DNA of 64,000 nucleotides from Algoriphagus sp. AGSA1 (GTDB taxonomy: Bacteria > Bacteroidota > Bacteroidia > Cytophagales > Cyclobacteriaceae), in NCBI RefSeq assembly GCF_021390545.1, contig NZ_JAJUWR010000009.1:1-64000 (forward strand), given 5' to 3'. The position numbers and the translations under genes are program-made. This document shows positions 23,859-33,072 of this stretch, in pieces. Below the pieces are notes generated by a model. It did no database searches. It saw only the letters and a program-made list of their open reading frames with translations, and had not been told where the DNA came from. Every line of letters begins with the position of its first letter. Position 1 is the first letter of the stretch.

Positions 23859-24608
23859 ATGAAAAAGACAGTAATTATCACAGGTGGTACAGCAGGTATC
23901 GGTAAGGCAACAGCTTTAAAATTTGCTCAGAATGGTTTTAATATCGTAACGACTTCAAGAAGTGAAGAAAAGGCGAATAAGTTCATGGAGGAGTTTAAAC
24001 AATTAGGGTTTGAAGCGACTGTTTATAAAGTCGATGTAACAAATGAGGATCAAGTTGAAAAATTAATTTCAGACACAGTAGAGAAGTATGGCTCCGTGGA
24101 TGTATTAGTGAATAATTCCGGTATCGCAGGAGAACCAAAATTCTTTGCTCATACCTCCAAAAACAATATGAGAGACATGATCGAAACGAATGTAATGGGA
24201 TTGTATTGGGGAATGCGTTACGGAATTTTGCAAATGCTGAAGCAACCCACTAAAGGCAAAATTGTAAACTTAGCATCTATTGCGGGGCTAAACGGAATTG
24301 AATACGGTGGTGAATACGGCGCCACAAAACACGCCGTAGTAGGTATGACAAAAGGTGCCGCAGTAGAACATGCAACTTCGGGCATTACAATCAACGCTGT
24401 TGCTCCGGGTTCCATTTTAACAGATATTCTAAATGATGTGATTGCTTCTGGAAGTATGACGGCCGAAGAACTGGGTACTATACACCCAATGAAAAGAACA
24501 GGTACAGTAGAAGATATTGCCAACGCTATTTATTTCTTATCATCAGATGAATGTCCGTTTATGACAGGGGTTATTCTACCCGTGGATGGTGGTTATACTG
24601 CACGATAA
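23859..24608 (+). CDS. SDR family oxidoreductase (FabG/glucose dehydrogenase-like)
   Basis: The 249-residue SDR is of the classical FabG type: VIITGGTAGIGKATALKF, DVLVNNSGIAG, the Ser in VNLASIAGL, YGATK and the C-terminal MTGVILPVDGGYTA. It most resembles glucose 1-dehydrogenase or 3-oxoacyl reductase homologues, and the substrate cannot be fixed. It is the first gene of a unit that continues with a membrane protein, an AraC regulator and an ABM protein, all on the same strand. Confidence 0.9.
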   Translation: MKKTVIITGGTAGIGKATALKFAQNGFNIVTTSRSEEKANKFMEEFKQLGFEATVYKVDVTNEDQVEKLISDTVEKYGSVDVLVNNSGIAGEPKFFAHTSKNNMRDMIETNVMGLYWGMRYGILQMLKQPTKGKIVNLASIAGLNGIEYGGEYGATKHAVVGMTKGAAVEHATSGITINAVAPGSILTDILNDVIASGSMTAEELGTIHPMKRTGTVEDIANAIYFLSSDECPFMTGVILPVDGGYTAR

Positions 24609-24677
24609 ATCATTAAAATAACGTAAATTAGCTACTCTGGAAATGGAGTGGCTAATTACTTTTCAAACAACTTCAAG

Positions 24678-25166
24678 ATGATACAAAGTACATTTAATTG
24701 GTACCATGGTGAGATTTTCGAGGCTAAATTTATTTTAGGCTTTGGCATTTTTTTGATCATGGCCTCCCTATTATTTTATTATTTGGGAAACACACCTGCT
24801 GCTAAAGCTTTATTACTTCCTTTAGCTGTTACGGGATTTATTTTCCTTTCTATTGGGTCAAATATGGTTTATTCGAATACAAAGAAAATAGAAACTTTAC
24901 AAGCCCAATATGACAACAACCCAACTGAATTTCATCAATCAGAAATCCAGCGTGTAGAAGATTTTCAGTACTTATATCCCATGTCCCTTGCAATAAGTTT
25001 GGTGAGCTTCTTAGTGGCTTTAGGATTACTTTATTTCGTTAAGAATATACATGGACAAGCAGTTGCAATCGCTTTAATCTTGTTGGGTACAGTATTCGCA
25101 GGGATTGATTATTTTTCGAAAGAGCGAGCTGCAATTTATTACAATCAATTAAAGGAAACCGAATAA
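24678..25166 (+). CDS. Four-helix membrane protein
   Basis: The 162-residue protein has four hydrophobic segments in two pairs, separated by a polar, Glu/Gln-rich linker (KIETLQAQYDNNPTEFHQSE). I do not know the family, though similar proteins occur beside AraC and SDR genes in Bacteroidota. I chose the ATG at 24678 because ten upstream codons fall in the SDR gene's downstream region. Its stop is 1 bp from the AraC start, so translation is probably coupled. Confidence 0.7.
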   Translation: MIQSTFNWYHGEIFEAKFILGFGIFLIMASLLFYYLGNTPAAKALLLPLAVTGFIFLSIGSNMVYSNTKKIETLQAQYDNNPTEFHQSEIQRVEDFQYLYPMSLAISLVSFLVALGLLYFVKNIHGQAVAIALILLGTVFAGIDYFSKERAAIYYNQLKETE

Positions 25167-25167
25167 A

Positions 25168-25962
25168 ATGTTAGAGAGCAGAACCCGAAAGAATATTATG
25201 TTTTCTTGCGTTGGTCAAGAGACAGCAGACTACGATCCGTTTGTTCCAGATCACGCATTGGTTTTTGTCATTAACGGAACGATGGTGGTAAATGATGGAA
25301 ATAAATCATTAAATTTTAAACAAGACGAAATAGGTTTTATCTCAAAAAATCAATTGGTAAGAACCCAGAAAATACCTAACGATAATAAACCTTTCATAGC
25401 CATAAGCATCTTTCTTCCGTCAGAAACATTATTTGAATATGCCAAAGAATTTAAGATTGAACCTAAAGGGAATTATATTGGCGAACCGAATTTCTCAGTT
25501 TTTAAAAACGATTTCTTAAAGGGGTATTTAGATTCTATGTTGCCCTATTTCGAAAACCCTGATATGTTAACCGATAATTTGGCTCGTTTCAAAACATGGG
25601 AATTGATTGAAATCCTTATAAAGGATAACCGAATGCAAAATATTTTGTTCAAATTCAATGACGATTTTAAATTGGATATTGAAGCCTATATGAACAAAAA
25701 TTATATGCACAATATTCCATTGGAACAGTTTGCTGCATTGACAGGCAGAAGTCTTTCAACATTCAAAAGAGATTTTCAATCCATCTTCGGAATAACGCCT
25801 AATAAATGGTTGATAAAAAAACGATTGGATTTAGCATATTATCTAATTGCCACAAAAGGTAAAAAACCATCTGACTCTTATATAGACGCTGGATTTATAA
25901 ACTTTTCTCATTTTTCTAAATCATTTAAGGCAGAATTTGGGGTAAGTCCATCGGAAATATAA
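25168..25962 (+). CDS. AraC family transcriptional regulator
   Basis: The 264-residue protein has an N-terminal cupin-like sensing part (FVINGTMVVNDGNKSLNF) and a C-terminal double helix-turn-helix: IPLEQFAALTGRSLSTFKRD with FGITPNKWL, and then SYIDAGFINFSHFSKSFKAE with FGVSPSEI. It belongs to the group often annotated as exsA-like AraC regulators. It starts 1 bp after the membrane protein stop and is followed by the ABM gene 29 bp later, so it likely regulates its own cassette. Confidence 0.88.
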   Translation: MLESRTRKNIMFSCVGQETADYDPFVPDHALVFVINGTMVVNDGNKSLNFKQDEIGFISKNQLVRTQKIPNDNKPFIAISIFLPSETLFEYAKEFKIEPKGNYIGEPNFSVFKNDFLKGYLDSMLPYFENPDMLTDNLARFKTWELIEILIKDNRMQNILFKFNDDFKLDIEAYMNKNYMHNIPLEQFAALTGRSLSTFKRDFQSIFGITPNKWLIKKRLDLAYYLIATKGKKPSDSYIDAGFINFSHFSKSFKAEFGVSPSEI

Positions 25963-25991
25963 AACTGCAACTAAACAACAAAACGAAAAAT

Positions 25992-26318
25992 ATGACCACA
26001 ATATCTAAAGAAGCGAATTTTTTGACCCTAATAAATGTATTCACTGTTAATCCAGCTAATCAACAGAGATTAGTTGATTTATTGACATTGGCAACAGAAA
26101 ATAGCGTAAAAAAAGTAACTGGATTTATTTCATCAAGTTTGCATAAGAGTATTGATGGCACAAAGGTTACGATGTATGCGCAGTGGAAAAGTACTGAAGA
26201 TTATCAAAATATGCGAAATAATCCTACTGCGTCACCTTATTTAGAAGAAGCTTTAGAAATAGCCAAGTTTGAGCCTGGAATGTATGAAGTTGTGGAAACT
26301 TTTCTGCCATCAAACTAA
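25992..26318 (+). CDS. Antibiotic biosynthesis monooxygenase (ABM) domain protein
   Basis: The 108-residue protein has the ferredoxin-like ABM fold pattern: LINVFTVNPANQQRLVDLLT, GFISSSLHKSIDGTKVTMYA, and QWKSTEDYQNMRNNP. Members are small cofactor-free oxygenases or quinone/heme-binding proteins. As last gene in the SDR-AraC cassette it may act on a quinone or other aromatic compound (inference). The A+T-rich block ends about here. Confidence 0.85.
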   Translation: MTTISKEANFLTLINVFTVNPANQQRLVDLLTLATENSVKKVTGFISSSLHKSIDGTKVTMYAQWKSTEDYQNMRNNPTASPYLEEALEIAKFEPGMYEVVETFLPSN

Positions 26319-26361
26319 AGCTCTTATGTATGGCCTGCCCCTAAAACCGCCGCCAATCAAA

Positions 26362-26452
26362 TAGACGGCCTGGCCAGCCATTAAGTGGGCGAGGTTCGCC
26401 TACGCCACGGAGCACAGGTCACCCCGTACGTACGGCTCTTCTCGATGAATCG
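26362..26452. repeat. Dispersed repeat family B, copy 1
   Basis: The segment shares several blocks with 45288-45402: TAGACGGCCT at the left edge, GCGAGGT-CGCCTACGCCACGG in the middle, GCACAGGTC and CGATGAATCG at the right edge. Both copies lie immediately downstream of a gene. The rest of the spacer 26453-27074 has no gene; it contains a perfect hairpin TTGACCGC/GCGGTCAA at 26906-26923. Confidence 0.6.
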
Positions 26453-27074
26453 GTAGCGGATCACTGGATTGTTGGCTGCGATTTGAGGTAATAGGAAAGG
26501 ATAGATTCGTGACCTCTTCTTCTTAAGTGGGACAAAGCTATTGTAGTGATTAGTATAGGACTTTGAGCCACTGCCTCTACTTCTTGGTTTAGAAAACATG
26601 ATTAGTCCTAAGAGAATGCAAAACACGAGACGGAATAGAGCAATTGATTTACCCTCCAAGCAGCTGTATTAGATTATGCTGATCCCATGATGACGGAATT
26701 ATATGATTGAAACGAATCGAGAAAGCAAAAACATTTTCTTTTAAAAGTACATACTATCTATCCTTGCCATAGAGGAGGCAGCTGCTTCGGAATACTGTTC
26801 AGATTCTTTTAACTTCTTTACTGTTTTTAAAAATCACTATTGGCCATCCTGATCGCAGGAGGGAAGGATTATACCACAATTTTTAATCCGAAAGTAAAGG
26901 CAACCTTGACCGCTGGCGGTCAAAACTGTCCGCTATAAATCTGCGTATGCTTTAAAAATCGCCCGTAAAGCAGGTTTTTTAGTATGGCATACATCTGGTA
27001 ATATCCGAGGATATGCATTTTACATACATTTAAGTAATTAATCCCCTGTCCAAACTCTAAAAGTAAGAGGATCT

Positions 27075-27407
27075 ATGAAAGGAACAAATCTGGGAGAATT
27101 TGAGGAACTCGTTTTATTGACTATTGCGACACTGATCGATGAGGCGTACAGTGTGGCTGTCTGTGACGAGCTCGAAAAAGTTACCGGTAGGTCGGTCAAA
27201 CTGGGTGTAGTGCACGCTGTACTCCATCGTCTGGAAGAAAAAGGAATGGTGGACAGTCAGTTGGGAGAAGCCACCAAGACTCGTGGAGGCAAACGGAAGC
27301 GGTTTTATCAGGTGACCAATACAGGAAAAGCGGCTTTGATAAGAACAAAAGAGGTTCGTGATGAGCTTTGGAATAGGATACCTCATTTTAGTTTAAAGGG
27401 GATATAA
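27075..27407 (+). CDS. PadR family transcriptional regulator
   Basis: The 110-residue protein is a PadR winged-helix regulator: LGEFEELVLLTIATLIDEAY, VKLGVVHAVLHRLEEKGMVD (recognition helix), and a wing with GGKRKRFYQVT. It lacks the long C-terminal dimer helix, which matches the short PadR type paired with ABC permeases. Its stop codon overlaps the start of the next gene by one base (TAATG), so the two are translationally coupled, and the regulator probably controls the permease. Confidence 0.92.
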   Translation: MKGTNLGEFEELVLLTIATLIDEAYSVAVCDELEKVTGRSVKLGVVHAVLHRLEEKGMVDSQLGEATKTRGGKRKRFYQVTNTGKAALIRTKEVRDELWNRIPHFSLKGI

Positions 27408-30025
27408 TGAAAAAGAAAATCCCGGGCCCTCCAAAATGGGCAGAGCAGTTCTTAGGCTGGTACTGCAAGCCTGAGCTGCTGGAAGATCTTCAGGGAGATC
27501 TGAACGAATACTTTGAAAGAAACCTCAAAAACAAGGGAGCTAGGCGTGCCAGGTTTATCTATGTGCTTGATGTCCTGAAGTTTTTCCGTCCCTATACCTT
27601 ACGCAAACTCCATCTGTTAAACTTATTGATCAACATGATTATGCTTGGCTCGTACATCAAAACCTCCCGACGGAATATTGTCCGTAATAAATTGTTTTCC
27701 GGTATAAATATTTTTGGTCTGGGTGTCAGCATGTCCGTAGGCCTGCTGATGATCGCCATGCTGCTGGATGTGTTTTCCTACGATCGCTTCCATGACAATC
27801 ACGACAGAATTCATCGATTGATCAGTCGGGTGGATCCAAATACAACGTTCTTTGCCACCAGCTCCCTAAATGCCGGATTTTCTTTAAAGGATCATGTCAA
27901 TGGAGTGAAGGATGTGGCCATACTCAGAAATGGTCTATCTGCGGATTTTGAAATAAATGAGAAGGTTATTCCTTTATCCGGGTACTGGACAGGAGAGTCC
28001 TTTTTCGAGGTATTTTCCTTTGATCTGTTGCAGGGAAATCCTGCAACTGCTCTTAAGGATCCTTTCCAAATAGTGGTTACAGAATCTGCTGCAAACAAGT
28101 TATTTGGCACTTCAGATGCGCTAGGCAGAGCGATAGTCCGGGACGAAAATGAATATATAGTAGCGGGGATCTTGAAAGATCCGCCTATTTTCTCCCACTT
28201 TAAATTTGAAGTGCTCGGTTCGCTAAGCACTTTGGATGCTTTAGACAGGGACAATCTGGACTTAATGAAGTGGGATAATGTCTATAATACATGGTCTTAC
28301 GTGCTGTTGAATGAAGGGGTTGATCCAACTGGAGTAAAGTCATCATTGGATAAGTTTAGTGCCATGAAAGACAAGACAGTAGAAAATACCCATATCGAGC
28401 TTGATCTTCAACCCCTTGGCGATATCATGATAGGGGAGAATATGGGGAATCAGATCGGCCCGACCTTTGGCAAAACCCTGCTGAGGATATTTATCGCACT
28501 TACGGTAGTCCTTTTATTGTCCGCATGCTTTAATTATACCAATCTTTCGGTGGCACGGTCATTAAGCAGAACCAAAGAAGTGGGAATCAGGAAGACAATC
28601 GGTGCCTTTAAAAGTCAGATCGTGGGACAGTTTGTCATTGAATCCATTCTCATTTCCCTTTTGGCTTTAGTCCTTTCATTTATCCTTTTTATTTTTATCA
28701 GACCGCATTTCTTAAGCATGGAAGATTCCCTGCAGCAACTACTGAAGCTTGAGTTGTCTCCTATGCTGGTGTTGTGCTTTATCGGCTTTGCCATCATGAT
28801 AGGGATACTGGCAGGGTTGGTTCCGGCAGTTTCTTTTTCCCGGATCAATGCCATTGTAGCCTTTAAAAATAGGTTGGCAACACCGGCACTCAAGGGGTTT
28901 TCTATGCGAAAAATACTCACGGTATTCCAATACAGCATATCAATTATTGCCATTACTTCCACCCTCATCATATTCAAGCAGTACAAGCACTTTATCCATT
29001 TTGACCTCGGATTCAGCACGGAGAATATTCTGAATATAAAGTTGCAGGGTAATGACGCTCAATTGCTCAGAAATGAACTCAATGAGCTTTCTGAGGTGCA
29101 GGAGATCTCCCAGTCCATGCTGGTTTCCGGTATTGGGCATTATAATGGAGTTTCTATGAAAAACCCCAATGATCCCCTGGATTCTTCTACAGTTTATTTC
29201 AATAAAGTGGATGAACATTACCTGACTATGCACAGCCATACTTTTCTGGCAGGAAGGAACTTCCATCCCAAACTTGTGGATTCACTGGAGACGGAAGTGA
29301 TCGTCAACGAGGAAGTAATCAGGCGTTTCAATATTGCCGAAGGTAAGGTGTCCGACGCAGTTGGACAGACGGTTCAGGTAGATGGAAAGGAACTTGCCAT
29401 TGTCGGGGTGATAGGGAATTTTGAATACGGGAAGGCAAGCAACCAGACCGGAAAGGAAGTGATTATGCGCTATGCCAATGCTGAGGCCAATTACCTCAAT
29501 GTCAAAATCCAATCACAGGATCTTCCTGCTACCTATGCTAAGTTGGAAGCGATCTGGAAAAAACTGGACCCTGTACATCCTTTTGAAGCACAGTTCTACA
29601 ACCAACAAATTCAGGATGGTTTCAAGGGATTGCAGGCAAGTGTGAAGGCGGGAGGGTTTTTGTCACTTTTGGTCATCTGTATCGCTTCTATCGGCCTTTT
29701 GGGCATGGTGGTCTTTACTACAGAATTGAGGCTGAAAGAAGTAAGCGTGCGCAAAGTAATGGGTTCGTCAGAAGTAGGACTGATCTTGCTGTTAAGCAGG
29801 GGTTTTCTGGTATTATTGGCGTTTGCGGCGGGTATATCTGTTCCGGCGACCTACCTGTTTTTCGATAGGATTATGCTTCCGCAGATTCCCAATTCCCTTC
29901 CGCTTCAATTGCCGGAAATGTTGCTGGGCAGTTTTGCCGTGTTGCTGTTGGCTTTGCTGATGATCCTTTCCCAGACACTGAAGGTAGCCCGAACCAATCC
30001 AGCTGAAGTGCTGAACCGCGAGTGA
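27407..30025 (+). CDS. FtsX/MacB-type ABC transporter permease with PadR-linked prefix
   Basis: The 872-residue protein begins with a ~65-residue prefix domain (PPKWAEQFLGWYCKPELLED ... LQGDLNEYFE) known from permeases encoded next to PadR. It then has two MacB periplasmic and FtsX permease units: a first helix at about 95-118, periplasmic MacB_PCD, three helices ending near residue 470, and then a second set. Conserved FtsX motifs include SRTKEVGIRKTIGAFKSQI and VSVRKVMGSSEVGLILLLS. No ATPase gene is adjacent. The substrate is unknown; related systems move peptides or lipophilic toxins. Confidence 0.92.
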   Translation: MKKKIPGPPKWAEQFLGWYCKPELLEDLQGDLNEYFERNLKNKGARRARFIYVLDVLKFFRPYTLRKLHLLNLLINMIMLGSYIKTSRRNIVRNKLFSGINIFGLGVSMSVGLLMIAMLLDVFSYDRFHDNHDRIHRLISRVDPNTTFFATSSLNAGFSLKDHVNGVKDVAILRNGLSADFEINEKVIPLSGYWTGESFFEVFSFDLLQGNPATALKDPFQIVVTESAANKLFGTSDALGRAIVRDENEYIVAGILKDPPIFSHFKFEVLGSLSTLDALDRDNLDLMKWDNVYNTWSYVLLNEGVDPTGVKSSLDKFSAMKDKTVENTHIELDLQPLGDIMIGENMGNQIGPTFGKTLLRIFIALTVVLLLSACFNYTNLSVARSLSRTKEVGIRKTIGAFKSQIVGQFVIESILISLLALVLSFILFIFIRPHFLSMEDSLQQLLKLELSPMLVLCFIGFAIMIGILAGLVPAVSFSRINAIVAFKNRLATPALKGFSMRKILTVFQYSISIIAITSTLIIFKQYKHFIHFDLGFSTENILNIKLQGNDAQLLRNELNELSEVQEISQSMLVSGIGHYNGVSMKNPNDPLDSSTVYFNKVDEHYLTMHSHTFLAGRNFHPKLVDSLETEVIVNEEVIRRFNIAEGKVSDAVGQTVQVDGKELAIVGVIGNFEYGKASNQTGKEVIMRYANAEANYLNVKIQSQDLPATYAKLEAIWKKLDPVHPFEAQFYNQQIQDGFKGLQASVKAGGFLSLLVICIASIGLLGMVVFTTELRLKEVSVRKVMGSSEVGLILLLSRGFLVLLAFAAGISVPATYLFFDRIMLPQIPNSLPLQLPEMLLGSFAVLLLALLMILSQTLKVARTNPAEVLNRE

Positions 30026-30385
30026 TCAGGAAATCTTCAGCTTGATTTCTCAAATTTTAAAATTTCGTAGCTCTAAGGTATGGGTACAAAAAAAGGATAA
30101 GCTTACTGAGCATATAGAGGATTTGACTAAAAAAATGAAAAGTCAGATGCCGGGCATTAAAAAAAGAGATCCGTGTATATGAGCAAAAGGTCGCTATGGG
30201 CACACTGACTTAAAGAACCACTAGTTCCCATCTTCTTTTTTCGTCTTTCCATAGTTTACGTTTTGTGTAAACCTATTCTGGGACAAGACACCCATCCGGG
30301 CTTAAATCCGGAGACGAGGGGTTGACTACGCCGAGTGAAGATTCGCTTGTCTGACCAGATAGAGAAACCATACCTTCAAAACAAA
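30026..30385. other. Intergenic spacer with short relics
   Basis: A short open frame around 30066-30180 (WVQKKDKLTEHIEDLTKKMK) looks like a coding relic, but I cannot name it. At 30290-30335 the text (CCGGGCTTAAATCCGGA and then GACTACGCCGAG) matches the edges of the dispersed family A repeat. Nothing else is supported. Confidence 0.4.
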
Positions 30386-31288
30386 CTATTGAAACTCATC
30401 AACCAGCATTTTCTCTATAGACTCTATCTCATTCATAAAAAGGGACTGCTTACGTTTACCGAAGTACAGCGTATTTTCAATGGGATTATAACCTTCCCAG
30501 ATTTTCTGGATTTTATGGTTGCCCATTGCTTCCTTACACAAGAAATCAGGTAAAACAGCAAGACCATTCCCCTCTGACAGACACCTGATAATGGAAAACT
30601 TATTTGGGACGATATAATTGGGTACAAAGCCCGGGAGTTCACCGAAATTATTGTCCCAAAACAGGTTCAAAACGCTCATATCCGCTGCGGTGCTGTACCA
30701 AAGTTGGGATTTCATCCATTCCTTGATTTCGTCTATGTTTTTATTTCCCTTTAAGAAAATCTGAAATTGTGAAATATCTGTGTTTCTGCCTGCGATGAGT
30801 ATATATCTTTCCGTGGTAAATGGCGTGTAAACCAAACCGTTTCCATTGGTGACACAAGTAGTCAATATCAAGTCCACTGAACCGTGCTCCAAAGACTGGA
30901 TCAATTGCTTATTGCTTCCAAACTGCATTATTAAATTAAATTCAAGACAAGGGATATGTTTTTCCAACGCCTGTTGGAATGTTTCCACGCACATTCCTAC
31001 GCCTACAGTTGCCCTTTCATCACCCGACTTCCGCTGGAACCGAGTTTCAATATCTTCCAGACACAAGAGCGAATTCAACATTTGCTGATACAGCAGCTGG
31101 CCTTTTTCAGTCGGTATCATTTTTCGGGCTGTACGCTCAAATAAAGGAAAGCCTGTATAAGATTCTAACGCATTGAGATGTAATCCCACACCCGGTTGCG
31201 AGACATAAAGTTGTTTGGCAGCACCGCTCATTGTGCCTGATTCATAGATCGCCCGAAATGTTCTGAACCATTCAAGATTTGCCTGCAT
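30386..31288 (-). CDS. LysR family transcriptional regulator
   Basis: The 300-residue protein has the LysR helix-turn-helix at the N-terminus (FRAIYESGTMSGAAKQLYVS, then QPGVGLHLNALESYTGFPLF) and a C-terminal substrate-binding domain. It is divergent from the MdaB-like gene, with 94 bp between starts, the standard LysR arrangement, so it likely activates the quinone reductase pair in response to a redox or quinone signal (inference). A 16-bp palindrome touches its start codon. Confidence 0.92.
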   Translation of the reverse strand: MQANLEWFRTFRAIYESGTMSGAAKQLYVSQPGVGLHLNALESYTGFPLFERTARKMIPTEKGQLLYQQMLNSLLCLEDIETRFQRKSGDERATVGVGMCVETFQQALEKHIPCLEFNLIMQFGSNKQLIQSLEHGSVDLILTTCVTNGNGLVYTPFTTERYILIAGRNTDISQFQIFLKGNKNIDEIKEWMKSQLWYSTAADMSVLNLFWDNNFGELPGFVPNYIVPNKFSIIRCLSEGNGLAVLPDFLCKEAMGNHKIQKIWEGYNPIENTLYFGKRKQSLFMNEIESIEKMLVDEFQ

Positions 31289-31303
31289 ATAATAATTATT
31301 ATA
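31288..31303. promoter_or_regulatory. Palindrome at the LysR start, candidate operator
   Basis: TATAATAATTATTATA is a perfect 16-bp palindrome directly upstream of the LysR ATG, in the spacer shared with mdaB. LysR autoregulatory sites usually lie here. Its pure A+T composition makes a chance match possible. Confidence 0.4.
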
Positions 31304-31382
31304 GTTTAGTCAAATTTACATTATTTTTATTAGATGACTGTGCGAAATACCTTTGCTTCCCAATCATAATAAACAAAACAGG

Positions 31383-31988
31383 ATGGCAAAAGTATTCATT
31401 ATCAACGGTGGACAAGTATTTGACGAATCGAAAGGTTTGTTCAATAAGTTATTGGCTGAATGGACGGGCGATTTTCTGGAGGAAAACGGTTTTGAAGTCA
31501 GGATTACTAACACAGGCGACGACTTCGATATACAGCAGGAAGTAGAGAATTTCACATGGGCAGACGTGATCGTCGTCCATACACCCATTTGGTGGTTTCA
31601 AGTTCCATACAAACTGAAACAATATGTTGATTTGGTTTTTCAAAATGGACGCGGTAAGATTTATAAAAGTGATGGACGCTCCCGTACCAATCCAGAAATC
31701 AACTACGGGACAGGTGGCTTGCTACAAGGCAAACAGTACATGATTACATCAAGCTGGAATGCTCCCGAAGGTGCGTTTACCCTGAAAGATGAGTTGATGG
31801 GTCAGACCGCTGTAGATACAGGCGTTTTGTTTGGCTTTCATATTGCGATGAAGTTTGTAGGCTTGACAAAATTAGAAGGCTTTCATTTTTATGATATCGT
31901 CAAAGGATTGACTCCAAAGCGTTTTGAAGCGTATCACAACAATTATATCGCTCACCTGAAGCGAACTTTTGAACCACTTAAAAAATAA
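31383..31988 (+). CDS. mdaB: NAD(P)H-dependent quinone oxidoreductase, MdaB-like
   Basis: The 201-residue protein matches MdaB, a flavodoxin-fold NADPH:quinone reductase that carries out two-electron reduction of quinones. Visible features are the N-terminal KVFIINGGQ, the WADVIVVHTPIWWFQVP segment that contacts flavin, YVDLVFQNGRGKIY, and the active-site SSWNAPEGAF. The ATG at 31383 gives the usual length; ten upstream codons are extra. It is followed after 5 bp by a YgiN-like gene, the common quinone-redox pair. Confidence 0.88.
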   Translation: MAKVFIINGGQVFDESKGLFNKLLAEWTGDFLEENGFEVRITNTGDDFDIQQEVENFTWADVIVVHTPIWWFQVPYKLKQYVDLVFQNGRGKIYKSDGRSRTNPEINYGTGGLLQGKQYMITSSWNAPEGAFTLKDELMGQTAVDTGVLFGFHIAMKFVGLTKLEGFHFYDIVKGLTPKRFEAYHNNYIAHLKRTFEPLKK

Positions 31989-31993
31989 CCGAA

Positions 31994-32290
31994 ATGAAAG
32001 TTTATTTAACAGCAATCATCAAAAGCAAACCTGAACATACCGAAGAAGTAGCACAGGTGTTGGGAGATTTGGTAATCCAAAGCAGAAAGGAAACTGCTTG
32101 CATCCAATATGATTTACACCAGAGTATTGAGGACAAAAATATTTTTGTCTTTTATGAGATATGGAAAAACCAACAAGGATTAGATCTGCACAACGAGCAG
32201 CTTTATATCAGGGAATTTGGGAAATTGGCAGATGAAAAATTGGCAGAAAAACCAACGGTTTATTTGACTCAAAAAATTGAGAAGGGATAA
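31994..32290 (+). CDS. Putative quinol monooxygenase (YgiN-like, ABM domain)
   Basis: The 98-residue protein has the ABM fold: VYLTAIIKSKPEHTEEVAQV, SRKETACIQYDLHQSIEDKN and FVFYEIWKNQQGLDLHNEQL. E. coli YgiN oxidises quinols and is encoded next to MdaB, as here. Together they could form a quinone redox cycle. The stop is followed by a long stretch of repeat-derived DNA. Confidence 0.88.
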   Translation: MKVYLTAIIKSKPEHTEEVAQVLGDLVIQSRKETACIQYDLHQSIEDKNIFVFYEIWKNQQGLDLHNEQLYIREFGKLADEKLAEKPTVYLTQKIEKG

Positions 32291-32693
32291 CAGGACAAGA
32301 AAAACAGCCACCAACAAGCATTTTGGCGAACGGGCGGGTTTTGGGTGAAATTGAAAGTTTCGCTTCTCTAATCCACTCTTTAGCCAAGCTGCCGGGACGG
32401 TGTGACTTGAATCAGACCCAACGGGTCTGAATGCTTTGAAATGGATGGAGGACTACTGGAATTCAATGGCTAGGCCTTCCGATGGTTCCGAAGCTTCGGG
32501 AGGGCAGCTATCAAAACACCTTGTGCTGATCTAGTGGTAACGTTGATGTGGTGAGCGCCTACCAAAAAATGAAACATCGATTCCTGTTACGTGAGTACTT
32601 ATGGAACTGATCCGCCACTGTCCGTCCCCAATCCCAACAATTCTCGGTTATTCCACCTAAAATGTGGATAACTTTCTGTCTTTCACCCAATAA
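32291..32693. other. Intergenic DNA before repeat copy
   Basis: About 400 bp without a supported open frame. It has the mixed, G+C-richer character of decayed mobile DNA and leads into the family A repeat. Confidence 0.35.
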
Positions 32694-33055
32694 ATACCCT
32701 AGGATCGACTGTTAAGAAAATGCCCGCCGCGGCGGGCATTTTTAGCGAAGAGGCCAGGCAGCGGGCTGGGATGGTATCATTTTATTCCTTTTCTTGTCAC
32801 TGTTCTTTATCACCTGAGGCTCTCAAGGTACCGAGGCTGACAGGATCTGAGAACTACGCCAACTTTTATAGCATCCTTCCGGGCATAAATCCGGAACCCC
32901 ACTTTATTCTGAATCATATAGTGAAATGATAGCAGAGCCGATCACCCTCTCTCTTCAGGAGAGAGCCTGTCCCGATAGCACAGCGTATCGGGACAGGGGT
33001 GAGGCAAATAAGCCAATTGCAAATTGGTAAAGATATGAGGGTAGGAAAAGGCGTT
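32694..33055. repeat. Dispersed repeat family A, copy 1 (divergent)
   Basis: It begins CCCTAGGATCGACTGTTAAG and continues through a 26-bp perfect palindrome at 32717-32742 (AAAATGCCCGCC and its complement around GC), AGCGAAGAGGCCAGGCAGCG, and a CCGGGCATAAATCCGGA block. It then has a second module with CTCTCTTCAGGAGAGAG and AGCCAATTGCAAATTGG. The same order of blocks recurs at 45508-45871 and 48434-48915. The second module here carries an extra hairpin (TGTCCCGATA ... TATCGGGACA). Confidence 0.75.
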
Positions 33056-33072
33056 AATAAATCATTCTGAGA

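Noticed and set aside
26906..26923. Hairpin TTGACCGC/GCGGTCAA read as an operator for the PadR gene
   Set aside because: It is about 150 bp from the PadR start, has only a 2-nt spacer and no second copy; it is more likely a repeat-derived hairpin.
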